In this document: positions 20,193-30,985 of the stretch, in pieces
Position numbering within the stretch: the first letter of the stretch is position 1
Layout of the letters: each line of letters starts with the position of its first letter
Assembly (NCBI GenBank): GCA_024867545.1
Contig: JANFNE010000013.1
Span: 682,001-746,000, forward strand
Reading direction: 5' to 3'
Source of the DNA: Phytopythium helicoides
Taxonomy: Eukaryota > Oomycota > Peronosporomycetes > Pythiales > Pythiaceae
DNA: 64,000 nucleotides
Program-made: the position numbers and the translations under genes
Notes under the pieces: model-generated
What the model was told of the DNA's origin: nothing
The model's database searches: none
The model's input: only the letters and a program-made list of their open reading frames with translations

Positions 20193-21380
20193 TCACGTGA
20201 AGAATGTGAGGGAGCTGTCGTAAGTGACCGAAAACTCGTCCAGTAGGTGCAGATACGCCGCGTACTGGCGCATCCACTCGCCAGCAATTCGGTCCTGCAC
20301 GTCTGCTCGGAACAGTGACAAAAAGCTCCGCACATCCTTTTCCTTCATGTTGCTCTTCATCCATCCGAGGAGCTTGGTAACAATCACGCCGCTGCTCGAA
20401 TCCTCCTCGCTCAGCTCGCAGAACAGCGACGAAATAGCCTCGTACTCCTGTGACTCCATCAGTGTTTGCGAGATCACGTCCTTGACAGCAATCACCTCGT
20501 CCTTTAAGATGGCGTCAAGCTCTGCAAACGCGCTGAGAATGGAATCTCCAAAATCGCGTCGATCGTCGTCGACCTTGGCCAGCGCCGCGGCCAGCGTCTC
20601 GTCGAACGTGTCGTACAAGGTTGTGACCTTGTATCCGACGCCGGCAATGAGCGTTCGCTCCTCGAGCAGATACTCCTTGAGCCCGAGCACGAAGCGCACG
20701 TGCTGATCGAAGATCTGCAGCCACTTGGTGAGTGCGGCAAGCCCTTGCGACGATACGCTCATGAGCTCGTCCTTCTGTATGAACGCTCGCACGCGGTTCA
20801 TGTCCTCCCAAATGGTCTGGTTGAGCAGGCAGAATCCCAGCTCCGTCCAGTCGACGCCGAGCTCCGCCTGCCCCCACGGCGCGCGCAGCTTGTCTCCCAT
20901 GAGCTCCGGCGCGTCGTCGTCGTTGTTGGCGTCGTCGTCGGCGCTACTCCCGCGCGAGAAGAGCCCTAGCACCGAGCGCACGAACGTCGACGAGCGCTTC
21001 CTCTTCTGGTTGCCGCTGCTGTTGTGTCTTTTCAGCCACGCGATCGTGTCGGCGATGCCCCCGAGCCCGCGCTGCTTGTCGTCCATCTCGTGGTCCAGCG
21101 CCTGCAGCTCCTCCAGCTGCGCGCGCACCCGCTCGGGCGTCAGTTTCTGCAGCGGTTTCTTCTTCTCAAGCGTCTTGCGCGCGCCCCCAAACGCCTCCAG
21201 GTCCGCCCAGGCCATCGGGTCGTCGCCGTCGCTGTCGTCGCTCGCGGCCGCCGTTTCGCCCGGAATCCGCAGGCTGCGGCGCCCGCTCGCGCCGCGCAGG
21301 GTCGCCGACTCGAGCGCCAGCGACGCGCCCGCCACGTTATCAGTCGCCACGGCCAGTTCGCTGCGCACGGAGCCCGCCAT
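20193..21380 (-). CDS. Unknown 395-residue protein, possibly coiled-coil
   Basis: Single exon, convergent with the sirtuin gene. The frame extends to an ATG at 21542, but the CCAAT-containing region lies there and the ATG at 21380 sits in a good context (GCCATGG), so I prefer 21380. The protein starts with an acidic, Ser-rich region, has a basic Lys/Arg stretch (KKKPLQKLTPERVRAQLEEL), then a hydrophilic helical second half (FVLGLKEYLLEERTLIAGVG, SILSAFAELDAILKDEVIAV). The C-terminal 200 residues resemble a helical bundle of the BAR or sorting-nexin kind, but this is only an impression. No signal peptide, no zinc site. The family is not recognised. Confidence 0.65.
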   Translation of the reverse strand: MAGSVRSELAVATDNVAGASLALESATLRGASGRRSLRIPGETAAASDDSDGDDPMAWADLEAFGGARKTLEKKKPLQKLTPERVRAQLEELQALDHEMDDKQRGLGGIADTIAWLKRHNSSGNQKRKRSSTFVRSVLGLFSRGSSADDDANNDDDAPELMGDKLRAPWGQAELGVDWTELGFCLLNQTIWEDMNRVRAFIQKDELMSVSSQGLAALTKWLQIFDQHVRFVLGLKEYLLEERTLIAGVGYKVTTLYDTFDETLAAALAKVDDDRRDFGDSILSAFAELDAILKDEVIAVKDVISQTLMESQEYEAISSLFCELSEEDSSSGVIVTKLLGWMKSNMKEKDVRSFLSLFRADVQDRIAGEWMRQYAAYLHLLDEFSVTYDSSLTFFT

Positions 21381-21483
21381 GGCGCTTGGATCGCCGCTTG
21401 GACTTGCGCTCGACGGGGAATTCTCGGTTATGGCGGCTTTTGAGGAGGGAGAAGAGGATCGTTTTGTGTGTTGTTTTTTTTGG

Positions 21484-21572
21484 CCAATCAGAGGAGAGAA
21501 AAGAGGGGAGATGGGCGTCTCATTGGCGGAAAAGCCGCGCATGTTGAAGTTGGAAAGAGATTTTCAGCCAAT
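21484..21572. promoter_or_regulatory. Three CCAAT boxes upstream of the 395-residue protein gene
   Basis: CCAAT at 21484-21488 and 21568-21572 on the plus strand and ATTGG at 21522-21526, all within 200 bases upstream of ATG 21380. CCAAT boxes are bound by NF-Y in eukaryotes; binding here is inferred. Confidence 0.4.
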
Positions 21573-24224
21573 CGGGAGGAGATAAATGGGCAGGTGAGCC
21601 TTGACACCCAGCGTGCTGCGTGTCTCTCCGTCTCATGGGACCGAAGCGCGAGGAGCGGATTCGGCTGTATGCAGACGAGTATGGAGGTACGACCGAGCCC
21701 ATCTACCCGTGTCGGGGCGTTTCTTGTGACGGAGAAACTGGCTGCGAATCGACACCACCAGCAATCGAGGCGGCAATCTGCATCGTGACGAGACCGAGCG
21801 TGCGGCATCATCCCACCACCAAGCAGCCACTTTTCTTCGACAGACCGAATGTTCTCGAGATTTGCTGCGTGGATGCACTTGCAGGATGAGACGATTAGTG
21901 CTTTGGCTCCTGGGTGCTTCCCAACGATAACACGAAGCTTGGAGACTCCATGGGTGGATGGATGGGATGTGTGCGCAGGCTCGCGACAAATGGATTTCTG
22001 CGTCCGAACGAGATCTGGTAACGGACAGGGCTTTTCAGCTTGACAAGAGTTGAACGCTTGTACACGAACGCGAAGCTGTGTGCGTGAGTGAACCACTGGA
22101 ATCCCTAATTGTTCCCCAGCTCATTTGAGTGGACAGCACGATGAATACGCTTGGAATCGACCGAAGGCAGGCGCTGATTGTGGCGGATAGAAATGAATAG
22201 CCTTGGTCTTCGCTGTAGGACTGCAATGCTGCATCCTGGTCATTGTGTTTCTTGAGCCGGTACAAAATGGGAGTCTAGAGACCCACGTGACGACCTCAAC
22301 AAACAACTTCGTCAAGACAACACCAAGAATCGCAGTCATGGTTAGAATAGGAGATCTTTCTCTATGATACAAACACCATCGAGAAGTCTGGATCGACAGC
22401 TTCGCTAAAATCGCTTCGAAATTGACATCGTTTCCAAGAATACTAACTCCGTTCACGTTGTGGGCTCCCATTGCGACATCTCAAGGTGAAAATGCTCAAC
22501 TGAGCACATCTTCGTCACCATAGGAACAGCTTCGAGCATCCCTTGAGAATCTTTGTTTTTTCGGAATCGACAACACATCTACATGTAATTCTTTGCCAAC
22601 ACAGATGAGCGTTGCTGCGCGCGCTTTGAGCGTCTACTAGTTCTTGGAGGGCGTGCATGAAGCCAAGCCAGCAGGTGTGTCAGTTTTCATGTAGACCTGA
22701 TAGCATCACCTACTTGCTTAACAATGCTATGCTTTACCGAGTCATCTTAAGCGTGTTTGACTCGAGACTTACTGCATATAGAACGTCGTCATGCCATGAA
22801 GCAAACTTTGAGTGGCATCGCCCCATTTCACTTGTATCACTTTAGAGCCGAAATCATTTCGTTTGTTTTAGATTCTGTGCGTCTTCGATATTACAAAGTA
22901 CAATATCGTTTACGACAACTGATCTGGAGTTGGATCGTGTCAGTCGCCACTGGGTTTGAATCCAAAGCTCCCATTTCTCTCGTCGACTACTAGCTCTTGT
23001 ACAGAATCACCTCGAAGTCTATCGGAGTGTGGATATCCAATTTCGAGCGCGGCTGGTCCTACTCGCCTTCTTCGCCCAAGTTGCATTTACAAGATAATGA
23101 TTCGTGGTTCTGCTGTTGTTTCCCTCTTGAACGCTGGCTTCTGTGAGGAGGACTCACTCATTATTTTCCTCACAGTCATGATGCTTCTTCCACCTCTCTA
23201 GCTGTTGGGCAATCTTCAAAGCAATTTATAATAGCATTTTGAAACTTTTTGAGCACTTTGGTCTAGTTCGAGCACAGACAATGGATTCGGCATCGAAGTG
23301 ACATCTAGTGATTCAAGACCAACAACCAGCGAGGCTCACGCAATTGCGAGGATAAGCGAGAGCAACTTACACACCATTAGTCAGCTCAGCAAAGCATCCA
23401 TTCGAGTCTCACCCAGATGGTCGCCGAATCTGTGCTTATCGCCGCCCTCTTCTCAGACCGTGACCAGCTAACCGTCCAGCTTCTCAATAACCTGGAAGAG
23501 CTGCTGCATTCCGAAGATCATTTGATCTCTCTCCACATCTTCAAAACCTCGAGTGGTTGAGAATATGATCATACTCTTGTGTGAGTCCAGTAGAAGCGTG
23601 GTTGACGCTCGTCACAGAGCCTGGTTCTGCACAATTTGTGTCGTTGCGGTAATCGCTTCCGAGCACAAGCCGATCATCGGTTCAGTGACCCGACAGAATG
23701 AGACTGATGGTTGTCGAGCGACAGCTTTATCTCCCTTGATCCCATGGCTCGGTTCATTCACGAATCGATCGCGTCATTCTGAGCATACTCCAGCGTCACG
23801 CAAGTAGACTTACTTCACAATTGAGAAGCAGCTTGCCCACTTTGAGCTAATACGGCATGGCACGCTATGAGCTAGGCGGCACGTGAATCGGGCGTCATAC
23901 GCGCGAAAGTCCCAGTTGCACTCTCTGAACTCGACAATGCGCGGCAGATCCAGATGAGCGTGGCGAATCGCCAATCACCTGATGTCCGCATGAAGGCCTT
24001 GAAGCTCATTGGATCGCGCCACACGCTGAGAGTAGCGCGTGACTCAGCAAGTGCGGCCCATCCCCTAGAGTCACTTTTTGGGCAAGCAGTTGCAGCGCGT
24101 TGGTCTCAGCAATTGAAGCTGCTCAAGCCCCCACCACCAGTGAGCCCCACCACAGTCTCGTGCGTGGCCACACAGGTGCAGCAGGACTGTAGGAGCTTAC
24201 TAGTTGGTGAGCAACCAGCGAGCC
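21573..24224. other. 2.6 kb without a supported gene; possible relics
   Basis: No frame here shows a known domain. Two segments look like old coding sequence: plus 23402-23559 (MVAESVLIAALFSDRDQLTV is part of it) and plus 23950-24010 (SPDVRMKALKLIGSRHTL). Both lack starts and continue into stops. Minus 22121-22471 is open for 116 codons but unconvincing. Confidence 0.35.
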
Positions 24225-24240
24225 TCACTTTCCAACTTTC
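24225..24240 (+). promoter_or_regulatory. Oomycete initiator-like motif of the transporter gene
   Basis: TCACTTTCCAACTTTC ends 3 bases before ATG 24244. If it is the true initiator, the mRNA leader is only about 15-18 bases. Confidence 0.5.
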
Positions 24241-24243
24241 GCC

Positions 24244-25944
24244 ATGGCGCAGACCACCAACCCCGGAGAGATCCTCGAGCGAGCATCCGCAACCAGCCTC
24301 ACGAAGGAACAGCTCAAGTCTCCGGCAGGTGTCTACGCCCAGTCCAAGTCGCCTGTGACGACTGGCAAGGAGCTTGAGAATGGTGCGCTGCGAGCTGGTC
24401 CTGCTCCCGTGGTTTGGAGCAAGAGCTACCAGGCACTGCTGCTGCAGTACGGCGGCAGCGGTCTCATCTACTCGGTCATGTACGGCCTCATCTACCCGTT
24501 CCTCAACAACTACCTGCACATGTCGGGCTACGTGACCGCGTCCGCGTACGTCCTCATCGCGCTGCCGTACACGCTCAAGCTCTTCTTCGGCATTTTCGTC
24601 GACTGCTGCCCCATCATGGGTTACCGTCGCCGTCCGTACATGGTCATCGGCCAATTGGTCTGCGCTGCGTGCTGCATTGCCATGGCGTGCATGCCCGTAG
24701 GCGACCCGTACTACCCCGAGTACGATTGGATCTATCTCTCGGAGGACGAGCTGACGGCAGCGCAGAAAGCCGAGATCAACTACGACGCGCCTGACAGCGG
24801 CACCAAGTGGGTCATTCTGATGATTGTCGCCAACATCTTCATCGTGCTCAACTGGACTGCAGTCGGCGGCATGATCGTCGAGTACTCGCAGCGCGAACCT
24901 GAGAACGAGCGTGGCACGCTGCAGACTTTGGTGTGGGTCTGGCGCGACATTGGCGGTGTGGTGGCCTCGCTCATGCTTGGATTCGGTCTCAACTCGGAGG
25001 ACTACGGCGGCACCTTCTCCTGGGATATGGGTATCAACGCCATCATGGTTGTGTGTGCTGTGGTGTCGATCGTGACTGGTGCGGCTGCATGGATGTTCAT
25101 CGAGGAGGAGAGGGCTGAACGCCGCTCCATGATCAAGGAGATCAAGAATATGTTCAACCTCATCCAGATGCGCGCTGTGTACCAAGTTCTTGCTTTCCAG
25201 TTCTTCATGAACATGTGCCAGTACGTGTCAGTCACGGCGGCATCGCCAATCGCCAGTGTCTGGGCGGTTGTCACCCCGCTGACGAACAACATTGTCACGA
25301 TCATCAGCTATGTCGTTAGCATGATCGCGCTCACGTTCGTGTCCAAGTACGGCCTCAACTGGAGCTGGAGGTCCATGATCGTGTACTGCCAAATCGCAGT
25401 GGTAGTCGTTGACGCCATTCCGACGTTCCTTACGATCTGGGACGTCGTGCGCAACCAGTGGTTCTGGCTTGGGATCCCTCTTCTCGAGAACATCCCGAGC
25501 AACTTCAGCTTCATTGTCTCGTCATTTTGCATGGTTGAAGTCATGGAAGAGGGCAACGAGGCCACTTTCTACGGGTTAGTTGTGTCTGTGTCTGCACTAG
25601 CCTCCCCATTTGCGACGGTCATCACGAAGAACATCGACGCTCACTTTGACATTGAGTACGCCGACATTCAGGCAGACACCACGCACGTACGCTGGCAGAC
25701 AACATGGGCGTACATCATCGCGTACGCTTTCAAGCTCTTCTCAGCCGTGTTCGTACTCATCCTTCCGCGCCAGAAGGCTGAGTGCCAGGAACTGCGCCGG
25801 ACAGGCGGCAAGAGCAAAACTATCGGCTGGATTGTGGTCGTTGTGCTCACGTACCTGTTCATCTGGTGTGTGCTCACCAACGTCATGACCATTTTCCCGT
25901 CCACGTCATGCTACACGATTGCTGGTGGCTCGGGCTGCTCGTAA
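24244..25944 (+). CDS. Folate-biopterin transporter (BT1/FBT) family protein
   Basis: Single exon, 566 residues. After a hydrophilic N-terminus of about 55 residues come some twelve membrane helices, in two halves split by a cytosolic loop (EERAERRSMIKEIKNMF). Family features are the FVDCCPIMGYRRRPYMVIG loop after helices 2-3, which replaces the classical major-facilitator loop, and the conserved VGGMIVEYSQREPENERGTL after helix 5. BT1/FBT proteins import folates, biopterin or related pterins and are expanded in oomycetes, trypanosomatids and plants. Which substrate this one carries cannot be read from sequence. The ATG lies in GCCATGG with an initiator-like motif directly upstream. The C-terminal helix is followed by a short Cys/Ser/Gly tail. 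Confidence 0.87.
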   Translation: MAQTTNPGEILERASATSLTKEQLKSPAGVYAQSKSPVTTGKELENGALRAGPAPVVWSKSYQALLLQYGGSGLIYSVMYGLIYPFLNNYLHMSGYVTASAYVLIALPYTLKLFFGIFVDCCPIMGYRRRPYMVIGQLVCAACCIAMACMPVGDPYYPEYDWIYLSEDELTAAQKAEINYDAPDSGTKWVILMIVANIFIVLNWTAVGGMIVEYSQREPENERGTLQTLVWVWRDIGGVVASLMLGFGLNSEDYGGTFSWDMGINAIMVVCAVVSIVTGAAAWMFIEEERAERRSMIKEIKNMFNLIQMRAVYQVLAFQFFMNMCQYVSVTAASPIASVWAVVTPLTNNIVTIISYVVSMIALTFVSKYGLNWSWRSMIVYCQIAVVVVDAIPTFLTIWDVVRNQWFWLGIPLLENIPSNFSFIVSSFCMVEVMEEGNEATFYGLVVSVSALASPFATVITKNIDAHFDIEYADIQADTTHVRWQTTWAYIIAYAFKLFSAVFVLILPRQKAECQELRRTGGKSKTIGWIVVVVLTYLFIWCVLTNVMTIFPSTSCYTIAGGSGCS

Positions 25945-26870
25945 GCCGTAAAGCAATGTAGTGCAACAGCACTACATTTTCTACTCCGTAACATCGATAA
26001 AGCTTCTCGCTTGCGCATTATTGGAATATATCCTGTGATGGTGCAGTGACTGGCTGAACTTCACGCTGTTCTCATTTCCGTGCGTGAAGATTTTCTCATA
26101 AGAGGAGACAGACAAGGACTGAGAACCTCAAGTGAACAAGCTTTTGAATGCGTAGCAACAACAGCTCGGTACAGTTATCAAGATATTCAATCCCACCTAA
26201 AAGAACTCGCCACTTTGTTGCTGCTGCTGCTTCAAATTAATTCTAAACCCAATGATTCTGATCAACTGCTGGATATGACCGGCGGATAGGTGGTATAAAC
26301 TGACGATACAGGAGGCATCGCAGTCTCACGCATTAGTCCACTCTCGATATCTCCAGTCTGTAGGGCCCAGTCGGCACAAATCGTCATGTGAAACTTGTTA
26401 AAGGTTTCTTGGGTAGCTGGTGCAGGAAGTTTTCTTGTCCTGTTTGTACTCCGCCGGATTGATTGGGGGTTTATGAAAAAAGGAGTCTGTGATGTTTTCA
26501 CCACCAGAATGTTACACCAACACTCTAGGTTCATGAATACCTTTGCTGCCCATGATGCCTCACAACACTGTCGTTGACTGCACTTGCTGATTCCGGTAGC
26601 CTTGTGTACTGCGACGCATCGCTGCAGTAGCTAGCGTGCTGAGTACGATCACTAACGTGAAATCGGCAATGATAGTGATAGGTAGGCCTCTTTTTTTCCT
26701 GGTATTGCCTGCAACCCACCAAGTCCTCGTCCGTATACTTCTTTCGCCTCTCGTTTCTTGCATCACAAAAAAAAAAAAAACCTTCCAAAATCCTCAAAAA
26801 GAAAAACCTCGGGCGACAGTCCGCCATCGACCAACAAGCGAAAAGCCCACCTCGAAGGAGAAAGGCCGCG
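25945..26870. other. Intergenic with poly(A) run
   Basis: 3' flank of the transporter and promoter side of SF3B1. A run of 14 A lies at 26767-26780 and a CT-rich stretch before it. No gene seen. Confidence 0.4.
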
Positions 26871-29800
26871 ATGGCGGAGGAGGATCGACCGGCGGTGGCG
26901 CTGGGCGCGCGCGGAGGCTTCGACGAGGATCTCTACGGCTCTGGCGACCGGTTCGCGGGCTACAGCCGCACGGTGGGCGGCGAGGACGAGAACGAGAACG
27001 AGAATGAGAGCGAGAGCGGCGCGCGGGGGCGAGCGCGCGCGAGGCCCGCGGACGTGGCCAGCGAGGCGCGCGAGGCGCTGGTGGACGAGGCGCACGACCC
27101 GTTCGCGAGCGCGCGCGAGGCCGGCGGGTCGGGGCTCGTGAACACGCGCATCGCGGACAGGGAGGGCGAGTACCGTAAGCGACGGCTGGCGCGCACGCTG
27201 TCGCCCGAGCGCGGCGACGCGTTCGGCGCCGAGACGCCGCAGCGCTCGTACAGGGAGATCATGCAGGCGCAGCAGCTGGAGGCGGAGCGCGCCGACGTGA
27301 TCCGCAAGATCCAGAAGAAGAGGGAGGAGGAGGCCCCGCAGGACGAACCCGCAGGGGACGCCACGCCCAAGCGCAGGCGTAAGCGCATGCGCTGGGACGA
27401 CCCCGGAGCAGCCAGCTCGGCCGAGGAGAAGACGGACGGAGAGTCCGAGTGGGACACGGAGAGCGAGCGCTCGGGCGCCAAGGGGGGACCCGCGGTGGCG
27501 CCAACGCCCACGCGCACCTCGTCGAGATGGGACGCCACGCCCGTGTCGTCGTCGGCTGTGGCCGCCACGCCCGTAGCAGGCTCGAGCAGGAAGAACAGGT
27601 GGGATGAAACGCCCGTGGCAGCAGGATCCAAGTGGGACGCAACGCCAGCCGCCATGGGCGTCGCGGCGACGCCGGTCGCAGGCGGCAAGCGCTCGCGCTG
27701 GGATGAGACGCCCGTCGCGGGGAATGGCGCCATGACGCCGAGCAAGTCAGTGCAGATGACTCCGGGGGGATCCATCGCCGCCGGCGTGCTTAGCGGCGCG
27801 TTGACGCCCGAGTTGGCCCAGCGATTGCGGTGGGAGCAGGAGATCGACGAGCGCAACCGCCCACTGTCGGACGAAGAGCTTGATGCGATGTTCCCCGCGA
27901 ATGGGTACAAGATCCTGGATCCCCCGGCGTCGTATGTGCCGATCCGTACGCCCTCGCGCAAGCTGCTTGCGACGCCAACCCCGATGGGGCAAACCCCGGG
28001 GTTCTCGATGCAGGCAACCCCTGCGCGTGAAAATTATGGTGTGCCAGCCGCGACGCCTTCGGGAGATGGCGAAATGCCATTCATCAAGCCTGAAGACTAC
28101 CAGTACTTTGGCAAGCTGATGGACGAAGTCGATGAGGAAGGTTTGGATCCCGAAACGGCAAAGGAGCGCAAGATCATGCGCCTGCTGCTCAAGATCAAGA
28201 ACGGAACGCCACCGCAGCGTAAGACCGCACTTCGTCAAATGACGGACAAGGCTCGGGAGTTCGGAGCCGGCCCTCTGTTCAACCAGATCTTGCCGCTTTT
28301 GATGTCACCAACGCTGGAGGACCAAGAGCGACACCTGCTTGTCAAGGTGATTGACCGCATTCTCTACAAGCTGGACGACCTTGTGCGACCGTACGTTCAC
28401 AAGATTCTGGTCGTGATTGAGCCGCTCCTTATCGATGAAGACTACTACGCACGCGTCGAAGGTCGTGAGATTATCTCGAACCTGGCTAAGGCTGCCGGTC
28501 TGGCCACCATGATCTCGACAATGCGTCCCGACATCGATATCGACGACGAGTATGTACGCAACACCACGGCTCGTGCGTTTGCAGTGGTCGCGTCAGCTCT
28601 CGGTATCCCGGCGCTGTTGCCCTTCTTGAAGGCTGTTTGTCAGTCTCGCAAGTCATGGCAGGCGCGTCACACGGGCATTAAGATTGTGCAGCAGATTGCG
28701 ATCCTTATGGGCTGCGCGATTTTGCCACATCTGAAACACCTGGTTGAGATTATCGAGCATGGCCTTGAAGATGAGCAGAAGGTGCGGACAATCACGGCGC
28801 TTGCCTTGGCGGCGCTGGCTGAGTCGGCGCATCCGTATGGAATTGAGTCGTTTGATTCGGTTCTACGTCCACTGTGGCGTGGTACTCGCAAGCACCGTGG
28901 AAAGGGACTTGCTGCCTTTCTCAAGGCGATTGGATTTATCATCCCTCTTATGGACGCACACTACGCTAACTACTACACGCGTGAAGTGATGGTGATTCTG
29001 ATCCGTGAGTTCCAGTCGCCGGATGAGGAAATGAAGAAGATTGTGCTGAAGGTGGTCAAGCAGTGCGTGTCGACAGACGGTGTCGAGGCGGCTTACGTGA
29101 AAGAGAGCATTCTTCCCGAATTCTTCCGCCACTTTTGGGTGCGTCGCATGGCGCTTGATCGCCGTAACTATCGACAGCTTGTTGAGACTACGGTTGAGCT
29201 GGCAAATAGCGTTGGTGCAAGTGAGATTATCTCGCGCGTCGTTGACGACCTCAAGGACGAAAGCGAGCCATACCGTCGAATGGTCATGGAGGCCATCCAG
29301 AAAATTATCTCGAATCTTGGCGCGACTGACATCGGTCCGGACCTTGAGGAGAAGTTGATTGATGGTATTTTGTACGCTTTCCAGGAGCAGACATCGGACG
29401 ACACCTCGGTGATGCTGAACGGGTTTGGTATCGTTGTGAACGCGCTGGGTATTCGTGCCAAGAACTATTTGCCTCAGATTTGCGGTACAATCAAGTGGCG
29501 TCTGAACAACAAGCCAGCCAAGGTGCGCATGCAGGCGGCCGACCTGATTAACCGCATCGCTGTCGTGATGAAGACTTGCGACCAAGAACAGTTGATGGGT
29601 CACATGGGTGTTGTGCTGTATGAATACCTGGGCGAGGAGTACCCGGAGGTGCTAGGCAGCATTCTTGGTGCTCTCAAGGCGATTGTGAATGTGATTGGTA
29701 TGAACAAGATGACACCTCCGATCAAGGACCTGCTCCCGCGTCTCACTCCGATCCTGAAAAATCGTCATGAGAAGGTACAGGAGAACTGTATTGACCTCGT

Positions 29801-30599
29801 CGGACGCATTGCAGACCGTGGCGCCGATCTGGTGTCGGCACGTGAGTGGATGCGCATTTGCTTCGAGTTGCTCGACATGCTGAAGGCTCACAAGAAGGGC
29901 ATTCGGCGTGCTGCTGTCAACACGTTCGGCTATATCGCCAAGGCTATCGGTCCTCAGGATGTGCTGCACACCCTGCTCAACAACCTCAAGGTGCAGGAAC
30001 GCCAGAACCGTGTGTGCACGACGGTCGCTATTGCCATCGTTGCGGAAACGTGCTCGCCTTTCACAGTTGTTCCGGCGCTCATGAACGAGTACCGCGTGCC
30101 AGAGCTGAACGTGCAGAACGGTGTGCTGAAGGCATTCTCGTTCATGTTTGAGTACATTGGCGAGATGGGCAAGGACTACATCTACGCGGTGACTCCGTTG
30201 CTCCAGGACGCGCTCATGGACCGCGACATGGTGCACCGACAGACCGCTTGTGCGACCGTTAAGCACCTGGCACTCGGTGTGGTGGGGCTCGGCTGTGAAG
30301 ATGCCCTCGTGCATCTGCTCAACTATGTGTGGCCGAACGTGTTTGAGACGTCGCCGCACGTGATCAACGCGGTGTTCGAGGCCATCGAGGGCTGCCGCGT
30401 GGCGCTGGGTCCGCACGTGATCTTGCAGTATGTGCTGCAGGGCTTGTTCCACCCAGCGCGCCGCGTGCGCGAAGTCTACTGGAAGATCTACAACTCTCTC
30501 TACATTTATGCGCAGGACGCGCTGACGCCCGCGTATCCGGCGATCGAGGACGACGGCATCAACTCGTACAACCGCACGTACCTCGAGCTGGTGCTGTAA
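26871..30599 (+). CDS. SF3B1: Splicing factor 3B subunit 1 (U2 snRNP, SF3b155)
   Basis: Single exon, 1242 residues, close to the length of human SF3B1. The N-terminal third is disordered and carries repeated RWDxTP motifs ([32 protein letters not shown]), the phosphorylated TP sites known in this protein, and a ULM-type tryptophan context. Residues from about 430 on are HEAT repeats, nearly identical in style to animal and plant SF3B1 (for example [16 protein letters not shown] [40 protein letters not shown]). In the spliceosome it clamps the U2-branch-site duplex. The ATG at 26871 follows a CT-rich leader. No frameshift in 3.7 kb, which argues that assembly quality here is good. Confidence 0.98.
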   Translation: MAEEDRPAVALGARGGFDEDLYGSGDRFAGYSRTVGGEDENENENESESGARGRARARPADVASEAREALVDEAHDPFASAREAGGSGLVNTRIADREGEYRKRRLARTLSPERGDAFGAETPQRSYREIMQAQQLEAERADVIRKIQKKREEEAPQDEPAGDATPKRRRKRMRWDDPGAASSAEEKTDGESEWDTESERSGAKGGPAVAPTPTRTSSRWDATPVSSSAVAATPVAGSSRKNRWDETPVAAGSKWDATPAAMGVAATPVAGGKRSRWDETPVAGNGAMTPSKSVQMTPGGSIAAGVLSGALTPELAQRLRWEQEIDERNRPLSDEELDAMFPANGYKILDPPASYVPIRTPSRKLLATPTPMGQTPGFSMQATPARENYGVPAATPSGDGEMPFIKPEDYQYFGKLMDEVDEEGLDPETAKERKIMRLLLKIKNGTPPQRKTALRQMTDKAREFGAGPLFNQILPLLMSPTLEDQERHLLVKVIDRILYKLDDLVRPYVHKILVVIEPLLIDEDYYARVEGREIISNLAKAAGLATMISTMRPDIDIDDEYVRNTTARAFAVVASALGIPALLPFLKAVCQSRKSWQARHTGIKIVQQIAILMGCAILPHLKHLVEIIEHGLEDEQKVRTITALALAALAESAHPYGIESFDSVLRPLWRGTRKHRGKGLAAFLKAIGFIIPLMDAHYANYYTREVMVILIREFQSPDEEMKKIVLKVVKQCVSTDGVEAAYVKESILPEFFRHFWVRRMALDRRNYRQLVETTVELANSVGASEIISRVVDDLKDESEPYRRMVMEAIQKIISNLGATDIGPDLEEKLIDGILYAFQEQTSDDTSVMLNGFGIVVNALGIRAKNYLPQICGTIKWRLNNKPAKVRMQAADLINRIAVVMKTCDQEQLMGHMGVVLYEYLGEEYPEVLGSILGALKAIVNVIGMNKMTPPIKDLLPRLTPILKNRHEKVQENCIDLVGRIADRGADLVSAREWMRICFELLDMLKAHKKGIRRAAVNTFGYIAKAIGPQDVLHTLLNNLKVQERQNRVCTTVAIAIVAETCSPFTVVPALMNEYRVPELNVQNGVLKAFSFMFEYIGEMGKDYIYAVTPLLQDALMDRDMVHRQTACATVKHLALGVVGLGCEDALVHLLNYVWPNVFETSPHVINAVFEAIEGCRVALGPHVILQYVLQGLFHPARRVREVYWKIYNSLYIYAQDALTPAYPAIEDDGINSYNRTYLELVL

Positions 30600-30985
30600 G
30601 GTATGCATGACTAGGCCGCGCAGTTAGCCTCATTCGTGCATAAAGGTAAGCAGCAATAATAAAAAAAAACAACATGATCGAGCGCTCATGCACGTCATGT
30701 AACTTTGTCCGCTTCATGCTCCCTGCCTCACCATGTCCCTCCCGACGTTCGAGAACGCGCATATCATTTCACTCGTAAGACGATATTCGCGTGGATTTCG
30801 AGTCTGACTCGAGTGTCTCGTCCCGTTGGCATTCTGGAAGCCGAGTGTGCGGACCTGCCGACTGCATGGCGTTGGACGCCACGACGTGAGCGGTACGCAA
30901 GAGCTCGACGCAGCTCCATGTCCACCCTTCTCCTTGCTTCGGGCGTGCTCGTCTAGAGTGCGAAAGTGTCCGAGAGTGAGAGCGC
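30600..30985. other. Intergenic
   Basis: Contains an AATAAT plus A-run at about 30656-30670, a plausible polyadenylation region for SF3B1. No gene seen. Confidence 0.4.

Noticed and set aside
21381..21542. Upstream ATG extension of the 395-residue protein
   Set aside because: Adds a Ser/Lys-rich stretch that overlaps three CCAAT boxes; the ATG at 21380 has the better context.
22945..22960. tRNA T-loop-like GGGTTTGAATCC
   Set aside because: No A-box, anticodon arm or acceptor stem around it.
24106..25185. 359-codon minus-strand ORF opposite the transporter
   Set aside because: Antisense shadow rich in His/Asp/Val; the plus-strand transporter is unmistakable.
29652..30608. 318-codon minus-strand ORF opposite SF3B1
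   Set aside because: Shadow of the SF3B1 gene; His/Arg/Val-rich composition and no domain.
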